Below are positions 16,692-24,962 of a stretch of 64,000 nt of DNA, in pieces. A program made the position numbers and the translations under genes. Origin of the DNA: Mucilaginibacter corticis (GTDB taxonomy: Bacteria; Bacteroidota; Bacteroidia; Sphingobacteriales; Sphingobacteriaceae). The first letter of the stretch is position 1. Every line of letters begins with the position of its first letter. The notes under the pieces were generated by a model that was not told the origin of the DNA, made no database searches, and saw nothing but the letters and a program-made list of their open reading frames with translations. Where the stretch lies: positions 2,232,001 through 2,296,000 of the forward strand of contig NZ_VLPK01000001.1 in assembly GCF_007558865.1 (NCBI RefSeq), read 5' to 3'.

Positions 16692-19600
16692 ATGTACAAT
16701 TTCTACTCACAATTTGTACGGCAAAACCGTACATCAAAATTTCTGCTGGTCATGAAACTCACCAACCTTATCATGATACTGGCGATCATGCAAGTGAGCG
16801 CTATCACCCGTGCGCAAAAAGTGACAATTGCGGTAAAGAATGCACAACTTGCTACTGTTCTTCAGCAAATACGCGCTCAAACCAGCTATGATTTTGTTTA
16901 TAAAACAAAAACGTTAGAAAACGCTCTTCCGGTGACCATCAATGCCTCCAACCAAGATCTCAAAAAGGTTTTGGATGAAATATTCAAAAACCAACCCATA
17001 TCTTACTCTATAGAAGATAATTTAGTGGTTTTCAAACCGAAAGAGCTCTCGCCATTAACACAGCTTAAGGAAAAGATCGTTTCCATGTTGGACTTTAATA
17101 AGGACATTAAAGGGAGGGTTTCCGATTCTACTAATTTGTTATTGCCAGGTGCCAGTATTACCTTAAAAAATGCAAACTACACGCGCACCGCGTTATCGGA
17201 TAATAACGGATATTTTGAAATCCCGGCGGTTCCGGATGGCAACTATACGTTAACCGTAACCTTTGTAGGTTATGAAAAATATCAAATTCCGTTAAATACT
17301 AAGGCTTTTGAAGGTTCATTATCGATTGTTTTGGCCAAGGCGACATCGCCACTCGATCAAGTTCAAGTGATAGCCTACGGCAATAATACAAAGCGGTTTA
17401 GTGTAGGCTCAGTTGCCACTGTCACTTCGGAAACAATTGAGAAACAACCCGTGACAAACGTTCTACTCGCATTGGAAGGGCAGGTTCCGGGGCTGATGGT
17501 CACTCCTACTGGCGGGGCGCCAGGTTCGGCGGTGAAATTGCAAATCAGGGGTCAGAACTCACTAAGACCGACTTCAAGCCAGTTTGCTCCCCGCCCTTAT
17601 GACCAGCCTTTGTTTATCGTTGACGGAGTGCCTTTTGCCACGCAGAACCAAAGCGTGGGTAACTTATTAACTTATTATCTTACGGGTAACCAGCAAAGTG
17701 TCATACCTGGAAACGGTGTTAGTGCTTTAGGGATAATTGACCCTGCAGACATTGAAAGTATCAGTGTCCTGAAAGATGCAGATGCCACATCAATTTATGG
17801 TTCACAAGGGGCTAATGGTGTTATCTTGATCACCACTAAAAAGGGAAAACCGGGCAAAGCTCAAATGGCGGTAAATGTAAATTCTGGCTTTAACGCTCCG
17901 ACCCGTTCGCTTCAAATGATGAATACAGCTCAATTCCTCAGTTTGAGGCGCGAAGCTTTAGCAGTGGATAAAGTTACGCTTACCCCATCTAATGCAAACA
18001 CGTATCCAGATCTTCAGCTTTTTGATGCCTCAAGAAGCGTTAACTGGTACAACCGCTTTTTGGACCGAACACCTTTTAATACTGATGTTCATGCCAGTTT
18101 CAGCGGAGGAGAAAAAAATACCACCTTCATTCTTTCGGGCGGTTATAACCATACCACTTATAATTTCCCGGGAGATTTTGCTGATAACCGGCTAACGCTA
18201 CACAGTGCCTATACTTATCATTCAACAAATAACAAATTGTCAGTCCAGTTCGGTGCGGATTATGCCTACGATAAAAATAATGCCAGCGCAGCGCCATCAG
18301 TTGCGGCAGCGATGGCATTGGTTCCAAATTTCCCGGAAATGGTCGACCCTCAAGGTAACCTGATATGGTCCTATAGAAATTACCACTTTTCCAATTTAAA
18401 TCAATACAGTAAACTCCGGCAGCCCGCAAGTGTTCAAATGTATAATCTGAATAACACTGCCCGATTAGCTTACCAAATCATTCCTAATTTATCAATAAGC
18501 ACAAATATAGGCTATAGCCGTACTGATAATAAAAACTATGCAGCGATGCCGAAGAATACACTGGACCCTTTTACAACATATCTTCAGTCATCAGCAACTT
18601 TTACTAACAGCAGCTATCAAGCGATTAATATTGAACCGCAAGCAACCTATGAGCACCAACTGGGATCAGGCGTGTTGTCGGCTTTGATCGGCGGAACTTA
18701 TAAAAAGCAATTTTCTAATTCCAATACGCTCACCGGGTCAAATTACCCAAATGATGACTTGCTGAACTCTGTGGGTGGCGCGGCTAATATTTACGCTTAC
18801 GATTCCAATTCCATCTATAAATACACTGCAATTTATGCTCGTATCGGCTACCTCTATGATCAGAAGTATATCATAAATTTAACAGGTAGAAGAGATGGAT
18901 CAAGCAACTTCGGGCCAGCTCATCAATTTGGCAACTTTGGTTCAATCGGGCTAGGTTGGATATTTTCCGAAGAATCGTCTGTAAAAAGCAATTTACCGTT
19001 TTTAAGCTTTGGCAAATTGTCAGCCAATTATGGAACAAACGGAACTGATGGTGTCGCTCCCTACAGTTATCAGGCCTTTTACGATGTTGCTTATCCAACT
19101 CAATACGATACCTATCAAGGAGCGCGTCCATTTTTACCCTCGAATTTGTACAACCCAAACTATAGCTGGTCAATCAAAAAATCATATAACGTGGCCGTCG
19201 ATCTCGGATTTTTTGGAGACCGTTTGCTGTTCAATGCCACCGGTTATTTGAATAGGACCTCAGACGAATTGATCAATTATGCATTACCCACTCAAACCGG
19301 TTTCCCCGGTGTATTAGGTAATTTTCCTGCCACCTTACAAAATAAAGGTCTTGAGTTTACGATCAATTCAACCAATATCAAGACCAGCAATTTCAAATGG
19401 AACTCAACCTTTAATATAGGGTTAAATAAAAACACCTTAGCAGCGTTTCCTGGTTTAGCAACATCCTCTTATTCGCAATTATATCAGATAGGTAAAAGTC
19501 CTAATCTTTTCTACGGATATCGTTATAAAGGGGTAAATCCAACGACCGGCCTTTTTGAGTTTTATAAAGCCGATGGGACAGTTACGAGTAAACCCACTCA

Positions 19601-20150
19601 GTCCAATGTTGCTGCGGGCGGTGATCAACAGCCGCTTTTTGATTTAGACCCGAAATTTTCCGGAGGATTTGGCAATACAATCACTTACAAAAACTTTAGC
19701 TTAACGGTATACTGTCAATTTGCTAGCCAAATGGCCAACAATTATTTGGCTGGCATCTATTCGTATGCTTCCCCGGGTAGCTTTAATAACCTACCTACAG
19801 CAGTAATTGGAAAGTATTGGCAAAAACCTGGCGACAATGCTATTATGCAAAGGCTTATCGGTACTTATGGAAATGGTCAATCTACTACCGCAGCAACTGC
19901 CTTCCTACAATCGTCAGGTGCTTACAGCAATGATACTTATTTAAGGGTAAAGACGGTATCATTAAGTTATAGTTTTCCGGAACATTTATTAAAAGGCACT
20001 GGCATTAAAAACCTACGGGTTTATGTAAATGCACAAAATCTGTTCACTATTACTAATTATAAATTGGGGGATCCAGAACAGCCGGGCATGTTATACACTA
20101 TACCACTACAGCGAAATATCGTAGGCGGTCTATCTTTCAACTTTCAATAA
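16692..20150 (+). CDS. SusC/RagA-family TonB-linked outer membrane protein with STN domain
   Basis: 1152 residues. A long signal sequence with hydrophobic core MKLTNLIMILAIMQVSAI is followed by a secretin/TonB short N-terminal (STN) domain (about 43-118, VTIAVKNAQLATVLQQI), which signals to FecR. A carboxypeptidase-like beta-sandwich (about 137-215, IKGRVSDSTNLLLPGASI) and the plug (QVPGLMVTPTGGAPGS, IRGQNSLRP, DATSIYGSQGANGVILITTK) precede the 22-stranded barrel, ending in GGLSFNFQ with terminal aromatic residue. It imports an unknown substrate with the SusD lipoprotein encoded four bases downstream. Confidence 0.95.
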   Translation: MYNFYSQFVRQNRTSKFLLVMKLTNLIMILAIMQVSAITRAQKVTIAVKNAQLATVLQQIRAQTSYDFVYKTKTLENALPVTINASNQDLKKVLDEIFKNQPISYSIEDNLVVFKPKELSPLTQLKEKIVSMLDFNKDIKGRVSDSTNLLLPGASITLKNANYTRTALSDNNGYFEIPAVPDGNYTLTVTFVGYEKYQIPLNTKAFEGSLSIVLAKATSPLDQVQVIAYGNNTKRFSVGSVATVTSETIEKQPVTNVLLALEGQVPGLMVTPTGGAPGSAVKLQIRGQNSLRPTSSQFAPRPYDQPLFIVDGVPFATQNQSVGNLLTYYLTGNQQSVIPGNGVSALGIIDPADIESISVLKDADATSIYGSQGANGVILITTKKGKPGKAQMAVNVNSGFNAPTRSLQMMNTAQFLSLRREALAVDKVTLTPSNANTYPDLQLFDASRSVNWYNRFLDRTPFNTDVHASFSGGEKNTTFILSGGYNHTTYNFPGDFADNRLTLHSAYTYHSTNNKLSVQFGADYAYDKNNASAAPSVAAAMALVPNFPEMVDPQGNLIWSYRNYHFSNLNQYSKLRQPASVQMYNLNNTARLAYQIIPNLSISTNIGYSRTDNKNYAAMPKNTLDPFTTYLQSSATFTNSSYQAINIEPQATYEHQLGSGVLSALIGGTYKKQFSNSNTLTGSNYPNDDLLNSVGGAANIYAYDSNSIYKYTAIYARIGYLYDQKYIINLTGRRDGSSNFGPAHQFGNFGSIGLGWIFSEESSVKSNLPFLSFGKLSANYGTNGTDGVAPYSYQAFYDVAYPTQYDTYQGARPFLPSNLYNPNYSWSIKKSYNVAVDLGFFGDRLLFNATGYLNRTSDELINYALPTQTGFPGVLGNFPATLQNKGLEFTINSTNIKTSNFKWNSTFNIGLNKNTLAAFPGLATSSYSQLYQIGKSPNLFYGYRYKGVNPTTGLFEFYKADGTVTSKPTQSNVAAGGDQQPLFDLDPKFSGGFGNTITYKNFSLTVYCQFASQMANNYLAGIYSYASPGSFNNLPTAVIGKYWQKPGDNAIMQRLIGTYGNGQSTTAATAFLQSSGAYSNDTYLRVKTVSLSYSFPEHLLKGTGIKNLRVYVNAQNLFTITNYKLGDPEQPGMLYTIPLQRNIVGGLSFNFQ

Positions 20151-20154
20151 TAAG

Positions 20155-21558
20155 ATGATGAAAAAATATTTGAAAAATCAATATACAAAGGTTATAGCTA
20201 CCGCTTTAGTGATACCCGCAATGTTGTTAGGTGCATGCAAAAAGCTTATCGAAATTCCGCCCAGTTTAGCTACTCAGGTATCGACAGCCAGGGTATACTC
20301 AGACAGCACCAACGTTATCAGCGCTTTAGCAGGAGTTTATGCGGGATTTGGTGCAGGAAGCTATGTGTTTAATATCAATGGTGGACTGCTAGATGTGTAC
20401 ACAGGCTTATCCTCGGACGAAACCGTCTACTCTTTTCCAGGTTATGCACCGCTTGACGCAATTTCTGCCAACAACATACAGCCCGATAATGCAATCACGG
20501 CTGGCTTTTGGTCTACTGGTTATCAAGGCATTTATAGTGTTAACGCATTCCTGGAAGGAGTGACAGGAAACACCAAAATCTCCGCATCATTTCAGAATCA
20601 GGTTAGAGGTGAAGCACTGCTTACAAGATCGTTATATTATTTTAATCTGGTCAATATTTTCGGAGGAGTTCCCATCATTACCAGTACAGATTATAAAATT
20701 AACACAACAAAAGCCCGCGCAACTGTAGACGAAGTTTATTCGCTGATAATTAGCGATCTGACGACTGCTATTTCACTGATGAGCGATAAGTATCCCAGTG
20801 CCGGTAGGCTTAGACCTGACGTCAACGCCGCCCGAGCGTTACTAGCAAGAGTGTATTTGTACCGCGGCAGGTGGAAAGAAGCATCCGATATGTCCAGCTT
20901 AATCATTAATAGCGGCTTGTATGATCTGGTGGCGCCGAACGTAACTTTTACCGATGGAAGCCGCGAAGCCATCTGGCAGATGTTAACCTTAGACCCTTAC
21001 AATCAAACCGCTGTAGCCCAAAGTTTTGTACCCTATGATACCACTAGCCAGCCAACATACATACTATCCGATAATCTTATAAATGCTTTTGAAGCGGGAG
21101 ACAAAAGGTTTACAGCTTGGACTGGAAAAAACACAGACGGCATCACATCTTGGATATATCCGGCCAAATATAAAAATCATACTAAAACAGATTCCCCGCT
21201 GGAACAATGGATGATTTTCAGAATAGGCGAACAATACTTGATCCGAGCCGAGGCCCTGGCAAACCAAGGGTTGTTAGATGAAGCCCGAGCTGATATCAAT
21301 AGGATTCGCACAAGGGCGGGGCTTGGCAATACCACAGCGGTTACTAAAGATGAGGTGCTTGCAGTTATAGCCAAAGAGCGGCAAACGGAGTTATTTGACG
21401 AATGGGGACATCGTTGGTTCGATTTAAAAAGGACTGGAAAGGCCACAGCTGTTCTTGGTCCGCTAAAACCAAATTGGACGGCATCAGATGAACTTTACCC
21501 TATACCCCTGTCAGAAATTAAAACGAATCCCTTTTTAGTACAGAATCCAGGATATTAA
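20155..21558 (+). CDS. SusD/RagB-family surface lipoprotein
   Basis: 467 residues. A lipobox AMLLGAC ends the signal peptide, with Cys at about residue 28. The N-terminal ISALAGVYAG helix, the TPR-like helices LLTRSLYYFNLVNIFGGVP and ARALLARVYLYRGRWKEA, and the C-terminal IAKERQTELFDEWGHRW then FDLKRTG and DELYPIPLSEI are all typical of SusD proteins. It is the lid of the SusC channel, four bases upstream. A hairpin and 77 bases separate it from the transporter genes. Confidence 0.95.
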   Translation: MMKKYLKNQYTKVIATALVIPAMLLGACKKLIEIPPSLATQVSTARVYSDSTNVISALAGVYAGFGAGSYVFNINGGLLDVYTGLSSDETVYSFPGYAPLDAISANNIQPDNAITAGFWSTGYQGIYSVNAFLEGVTGNTKISASFQNQVRGEALLTRSLYYFNLVNIFGGVPIITSTDYKINTTKARATVDEVYSLIISDLTTAISLMSDKYPSAGRLRPDVNAARALLARVYLYRGRWKEASDMSSLIINSGLYDLVAPNVTFTDGSREAIWQMLTLDPYNQTAVAQSFVPYDTTSQPTYILSDNLINAFEAGDKRFTAWTGKNTDGITSWIYPAKYKNHTKTDSPLEQWMIFRIGEQYLIRAEALANQGLLDEARADINRIRTRAGLGNTTAVTKDEVLAVIAKERQTELFDEWGHRWFDLKRTGKATAVLGPLKPNWTASDELYPIPLSEIKTNPFLVQNPGY

Positions 21559-21579
21559 TAATCGCCTCTTACATACTTA

Positions 21580-21605
21580 ACCTGCCAGTCAGTGCATTGG
21601 CAGGT
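21580..21605 (+). promoter_or_regulatory. Hairpin between SusD and the ABC ATPase gene
   Basis: ACCTGCCA and TGGCAGGT form a perfect eight-base stem around a ten-base loop, 21 bases after the SusD stop. No U-run follows. It may protect the SusCD messenger or reduce read-through into the transporter genes. Confidence 0.5.
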
Positions 21606-21635
21606 CAAGTCTCTTATTGTCAAAATTTTAAAAAC

Positions 21636-22577
21636 ATGCAAGAATCAATTCTAAAAATTAAACACTTATCACACAGATATTCAAGCAATTGGGCTATACG
21701 TGATATTAATATGGAGATCGGTCAGACCGGAATTGTCGGGTTATTGGGATCAAATGGTGCCGGCAAATCCACGACAATGAATATTATCTGCGGTGCACTT
21801 AATCAAACAGAGGGTGATGTTTACATCAATGGCGTTAATATAAAAACTAACCCTCAGCAAGCAAAAAGCAACATTGGTTTTTTACCTCAAAATCCACCCT
21901 TATACATGGACTTTACGGTAGATGAGTATTTAAATTATTGCGCCGGTCTGCGATTGATGTCTAAAGATTCGATGAAGCAGGCTATCAAGGATGCCAAAGA
22001 ACGCTGTGGAGTAGAACATTTCAGTAAGCGGTTGATTAAAAACCTGTCTGGCGGCTACCGTCAGCGCGTGGGGATTGCGCAAGCAATTGTACACAAGCCG
22101 AAGTTGGTGGTCTTGGATGAACCAACTAATGGATTAGATCCAAATCAAATTACTGAGGTGAGAGCCTTAATCAAGGACATCGCAAAAGATCGAGCCGTTA
22201 TTTTTTCGTCCCATGTTCTATCAGAAGTTCAGGTACTATGTAAGGACATTAAAATGATTGAAAACGGCAGGATAGTTTTTGCCGATACGATGGACGCTTT
22301 CAACAACTATGTAGAACCGCATAGTTTGCTTGTTAGTATGGAAAATTTACCTCCCGAAGAAGATCTTTTGAGAATAAACGGAATTAACAGAGTTGATACG
22401 CTTACAGCTCGCCAGGCGCGGATCTATTTCAACGGAGACCAGGACATCACTGAACGAGTGGTTGCAGCGAGCGTCGAAAACAATTGGCGGTTACGGGAGA
22501 TCGTTCTGGATAAAACATCGATCGATGAAATATTTGCCCAATTATCAAACAGTTCAAAACAAATCACAAACTCATGA
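21636..22577 (+). CDS. ABC transporter ATPase, GldA-like
   Basis: 313 residues from the ATG at 21636; a longer frame from 21597 lies inside the hairpin and is unlikely. Walker A GSNGAGKST is at about 38-46, Q-loop FLPQNPPLYMDFT near 86-98, the signature LSGGYRQRVGIAQAI near 137-151, Walker B LVVLDEPTNGLDP near 157-169, and the H-loop SSHVLSE follows. The sequence style and the GldF/GldG-type partner next to it match gliding-motility-type ABC transporters, which are also found in non-gliding species. The stop overlaps the permease start by four bases. Confidence 0.88.
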   Translation: MQESILKIKHLSHRYSSNWAIRDINMEIGQTGIVGLLGSNGAGKSTTMNIICGALNQTEGDVYINGVNIKTNPQQAKSNIGFLPQNPPLYMDFTVDEYLNYCAGLRLMSKDSMKQAIKDAKERCGVEHFSKRLIKNLSGGYRQRVGIAQAIVHKPKLVVLDEPTNGLDPNQITEVRALIKDIAKDRAVIFSSHVLSEVQVLCKDIKMIENGRIVFADTMDAFNNYVEPHSLLVSMENLPPEEDLLRINGINRVDTLTARQARIYFNGDQDITERVVAASVENNWRLREIVLDKTSIDEIFAQLSNSSKQITNS

Positions 22578-24958
22578 AAACAATTTTAAGAATCGCAAAA
22601 GCAGAATTGCTAACCTTATTTTATTCTCCGATCGCCTGGTTTTTAATAATTGTTTTCTTAATTCAATGTGGGGTAGTCTACGTCGGGCAACTGGAAGCTA
22701 ACGCTCGCTCGCAGGAAATGAGCGGTAGTGTACCGACCTACTTCGGGTATTTAACCGAAACCATTTTCGTGGCTCCGGGTGGCCTGTTCAATACGGTGAT
22801 GCAAAATCTATATCTCTACATCCCTTTGCTAACGATGAGCTTAATCAGTCGGGAAACAAGTAGCGGTACCATAAAGCTCTTATATTCTTCGCCGATTGAC
22901 ATACGTGAGATTGTATTAGGCAAGTTCGCTGCGATGATGGCTTACAGCTTAGTATTGGTTGGCGTGATCGCAATCTTTATCATATCCGGAATGTTCCATA
23001 TCGATCATCCTGATAGGGGTATGCTGATGACAGCCATGCTGGGTTTTTATCTGTTGTTATGCACTTATTCTGCCATCGGCTTATTTATGTCTTGTCTGAC
23101 GACCTATCAGGTGGTTGCGGCCGTTTCTACTTTTGTCATGATCGGCATTTTAAGTTTTGTCGGATCGCTATGGCAAAACGTGGCTTTTATCAGAGAACTA
23201 ACCTATTTCTTGTCGATAAATGGCCGTACGCGCAACCTCCTAGGAGGCTTGGTAACAACTAAGGACGTGATTTACTTCCTGGTAATTATTTACATGTTTT
23301 TGGCCCTGAGTATCTATAAACTTCGTGATGGCATGGAGTCAAAGCCAGCTTTAATCAGAGCCGGCCGTTATCTATCGGTTATTGCAACAGGCCTTTTTAT
23401 TGGCTGTATAAGTTCAATACCTAGTTTAATAGGCTACTATGACGCTACGGCGAACCACCTTCGTACATTAACACCCAACGCGCAGCATATTATCAAACAA
23501 TTGGGAGATGAACCGCTCGAGGTAACGGTTTATAATAACTTATTGAGTAAGTTTTGGTTTTTGGGTGGTCCTGAGTCCTATAAGGAAAATCAATCTCGCT
23601 GGGAATATTACCAACGCTTTAAACATAATATTGATCTGGATATGGTTGTATATTATGACAATCCACTGAACGAAAACTATGTGTTGCCAAGTTATCCCGG
23701 AAAAACCATGAAGCAGGTAGCCGAACTCTTGGCTAAAGGCAGAAAGTTAAAGCTAAAGGATTTCAAAACACCGGAACAAATGCGTAAGCTGATAGACCTG
23801 CGACCAGAGATGAATCAATATGTTATGCAATTGAAATGGCGAGGACGAAAAACTTTCTTGAGGGTTTTTGATGACCAGGCCATATGGCCATCTGAAACAG
23901 AAGTTGCTGCAGCTATCAAAAGATTGTTGCAGGCTAAACTGCCCAGAATTGGCTTTTTAACGGGACAATTAGAAAGAGATGTGAATAAAATGGGCGATAA
24001 AGATTACAAGGCGTTAACCAATTTAAGTACGTTTCGCAATTCGCTGATCAATCAGGGTTTTGATGTCGATTCAGTGGACTTGGAGGGAAAAGAAGTTTCA
24101 CATGATATATCTACGCTGGTTATTGCCGATCCCAAAGTCCCTTTCGCACCCGCCGTTTTAATCAAACTGGAAAAATACGTTGACGATGGTGGTAACCTGC
24201 TTATTGCCACTGAACCAGGTAAACAAGACATTTTAAATCCTTTACTAGCTAAAATAGGCGTTCAAATAAATCAAGGAATCATCGTACAGGAAAGTGAACA
24301 ATTTTCTCCCGACATGGTGACTGCAAAATTGACTGATTTTGCGGGTACATTCTATAAGCCTTTAATCAAAAGCGTAGCAGATAGTATAAAAGTATCGATG
24401 CCTTCTGTAACAGGATTAACCTACAGCACAAATGGAATGTTTAAGGTTGAACCATTACTACTTACTGATGCCAAAAAATCCTGGACTAAGAAAACGAAGC
24501 TGGATCTTGAACTGTTTAATAAGGCTAGTGCATCCGTTATCACCGGTAACGTTACAGGTTCAATCAATGCTCCAAAACCACCAGTTTTGGGTACATTATT
24601 ATTTTCAGCTAATGACGGAGACGTACGCGGCGTTGTTCCCACAGCCATTGCGCTTACGCGCAAAATTCATGGGAAAGAGCAACATATTGTAGTAACCGGT
24701 GACGCCGACTTCCTGAGTAATTCAGAATTGGGAAGGCGCAATATGAGGACATCAAATTTTCTGTTTAGTACGGGCTTATTCAGTTGGCTGAGCAACAAGC
24801 AATTTCCTATCGATACCTCCCGCCCGGATTCCATGGACAAAAAAATTAAGGTTACAACGGACCAGGTAGATGTACTACGAATAATTTACCTATGGGTACT
24901 GCCAGGCATTTTGCTCTTATTCAGTATTATTTTATTAGTAAGACGCAAAAGAAAGTAA
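22574..24958 (+). CDS. Fused GldF-GldG-type ABC permease/auxiliary protein
   Basis: 794 residues. Residues 1-about 245 are an ABC-2 permease with six helices, starting TILRIAKAELLTLFYSPIAW and containing LISRETSSGTIKLLYSSPI as in GldF. A further helix (about 268-290) leads into a large periplasmic region (about 300-760) resembling GldG: KLPRIGFLTGQLERD, VDDGGNLLIATEPGK and VVTGDADFLSNSELG. A last helix PGILLLFSIILLVRRKRK ends the chain. In classical systems GldF and GldG are separate genes; here they are one. It forms the transporter with the preceding ATPase. The next gene starts four bases after its stop. Confidence 0.85.
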   Translation: MKTILRIAKAELLTLFYSPIAWFLIIVFLIQCGVVYVGQLEANARSQEMSGSVPTYFGYLTETIFVAPGGLFNTVMQNLYLYIPLLTMSLISRETSSGTIKLLYSSPIDIREIVLGKFAAMMAYSLVLVGVIAIFIISGMFHIDHPDRGMLMTAMLGFYLLLCTYSAIGLFMSCLTTYQVVAAVSTFVMIGILSFVGSLWQNVAFIRELTYFLSINGRTRNLLGGLVTTKDVIYFLVIIYMFLALSIYKLRDGMESKPALIRAGRYLSVIATGLFIGCISSIPSLIGYYDATANHLRTLTPNAQHIIKQLGDEPLEVTVYNNLLSKFWFLGGPESYKENQSRWEYYQRFKHNIDLDMVVYYDNPLNENYVLPSYPGKTMKQVAELLAKGRKLKLKDFKTPEQMRKLIDLRPEMNQYVMQLKWRGRKTFLRVFDDQAIWPSETEVAAAIKRLLQAKLPRIGFLTGQLERDVNKMGDKDYKALTNLSTFRNSLINQGFDVDSVDLEGKEVSHDISTLVIADPKVPFAPAVLIKLEKYVDDGGNLLIATEPGKQDILNPLLAKIGVQINQGIIVQESEQFSPDMVTAKLTDFAGTFYKPLIKSVADSIKVSMPSVTGLTYSTNGMFKVEPLLLTDAKKSWTKKTKLDLELFNKASASVITGNVTGSINAPKPPVLGTLLFSANDGDVRGVVPTAIALTRKIHGKEQHIVVTGDADFLSNSELGRRNMRTSNFLFSTGLFSWLSNKQFPIDTSRPDSMDKKIKVTTDQVDVLRIIYLWVLPGILLLFSIILLVRRKRK

Positions 24959-24962
24959 CCAA

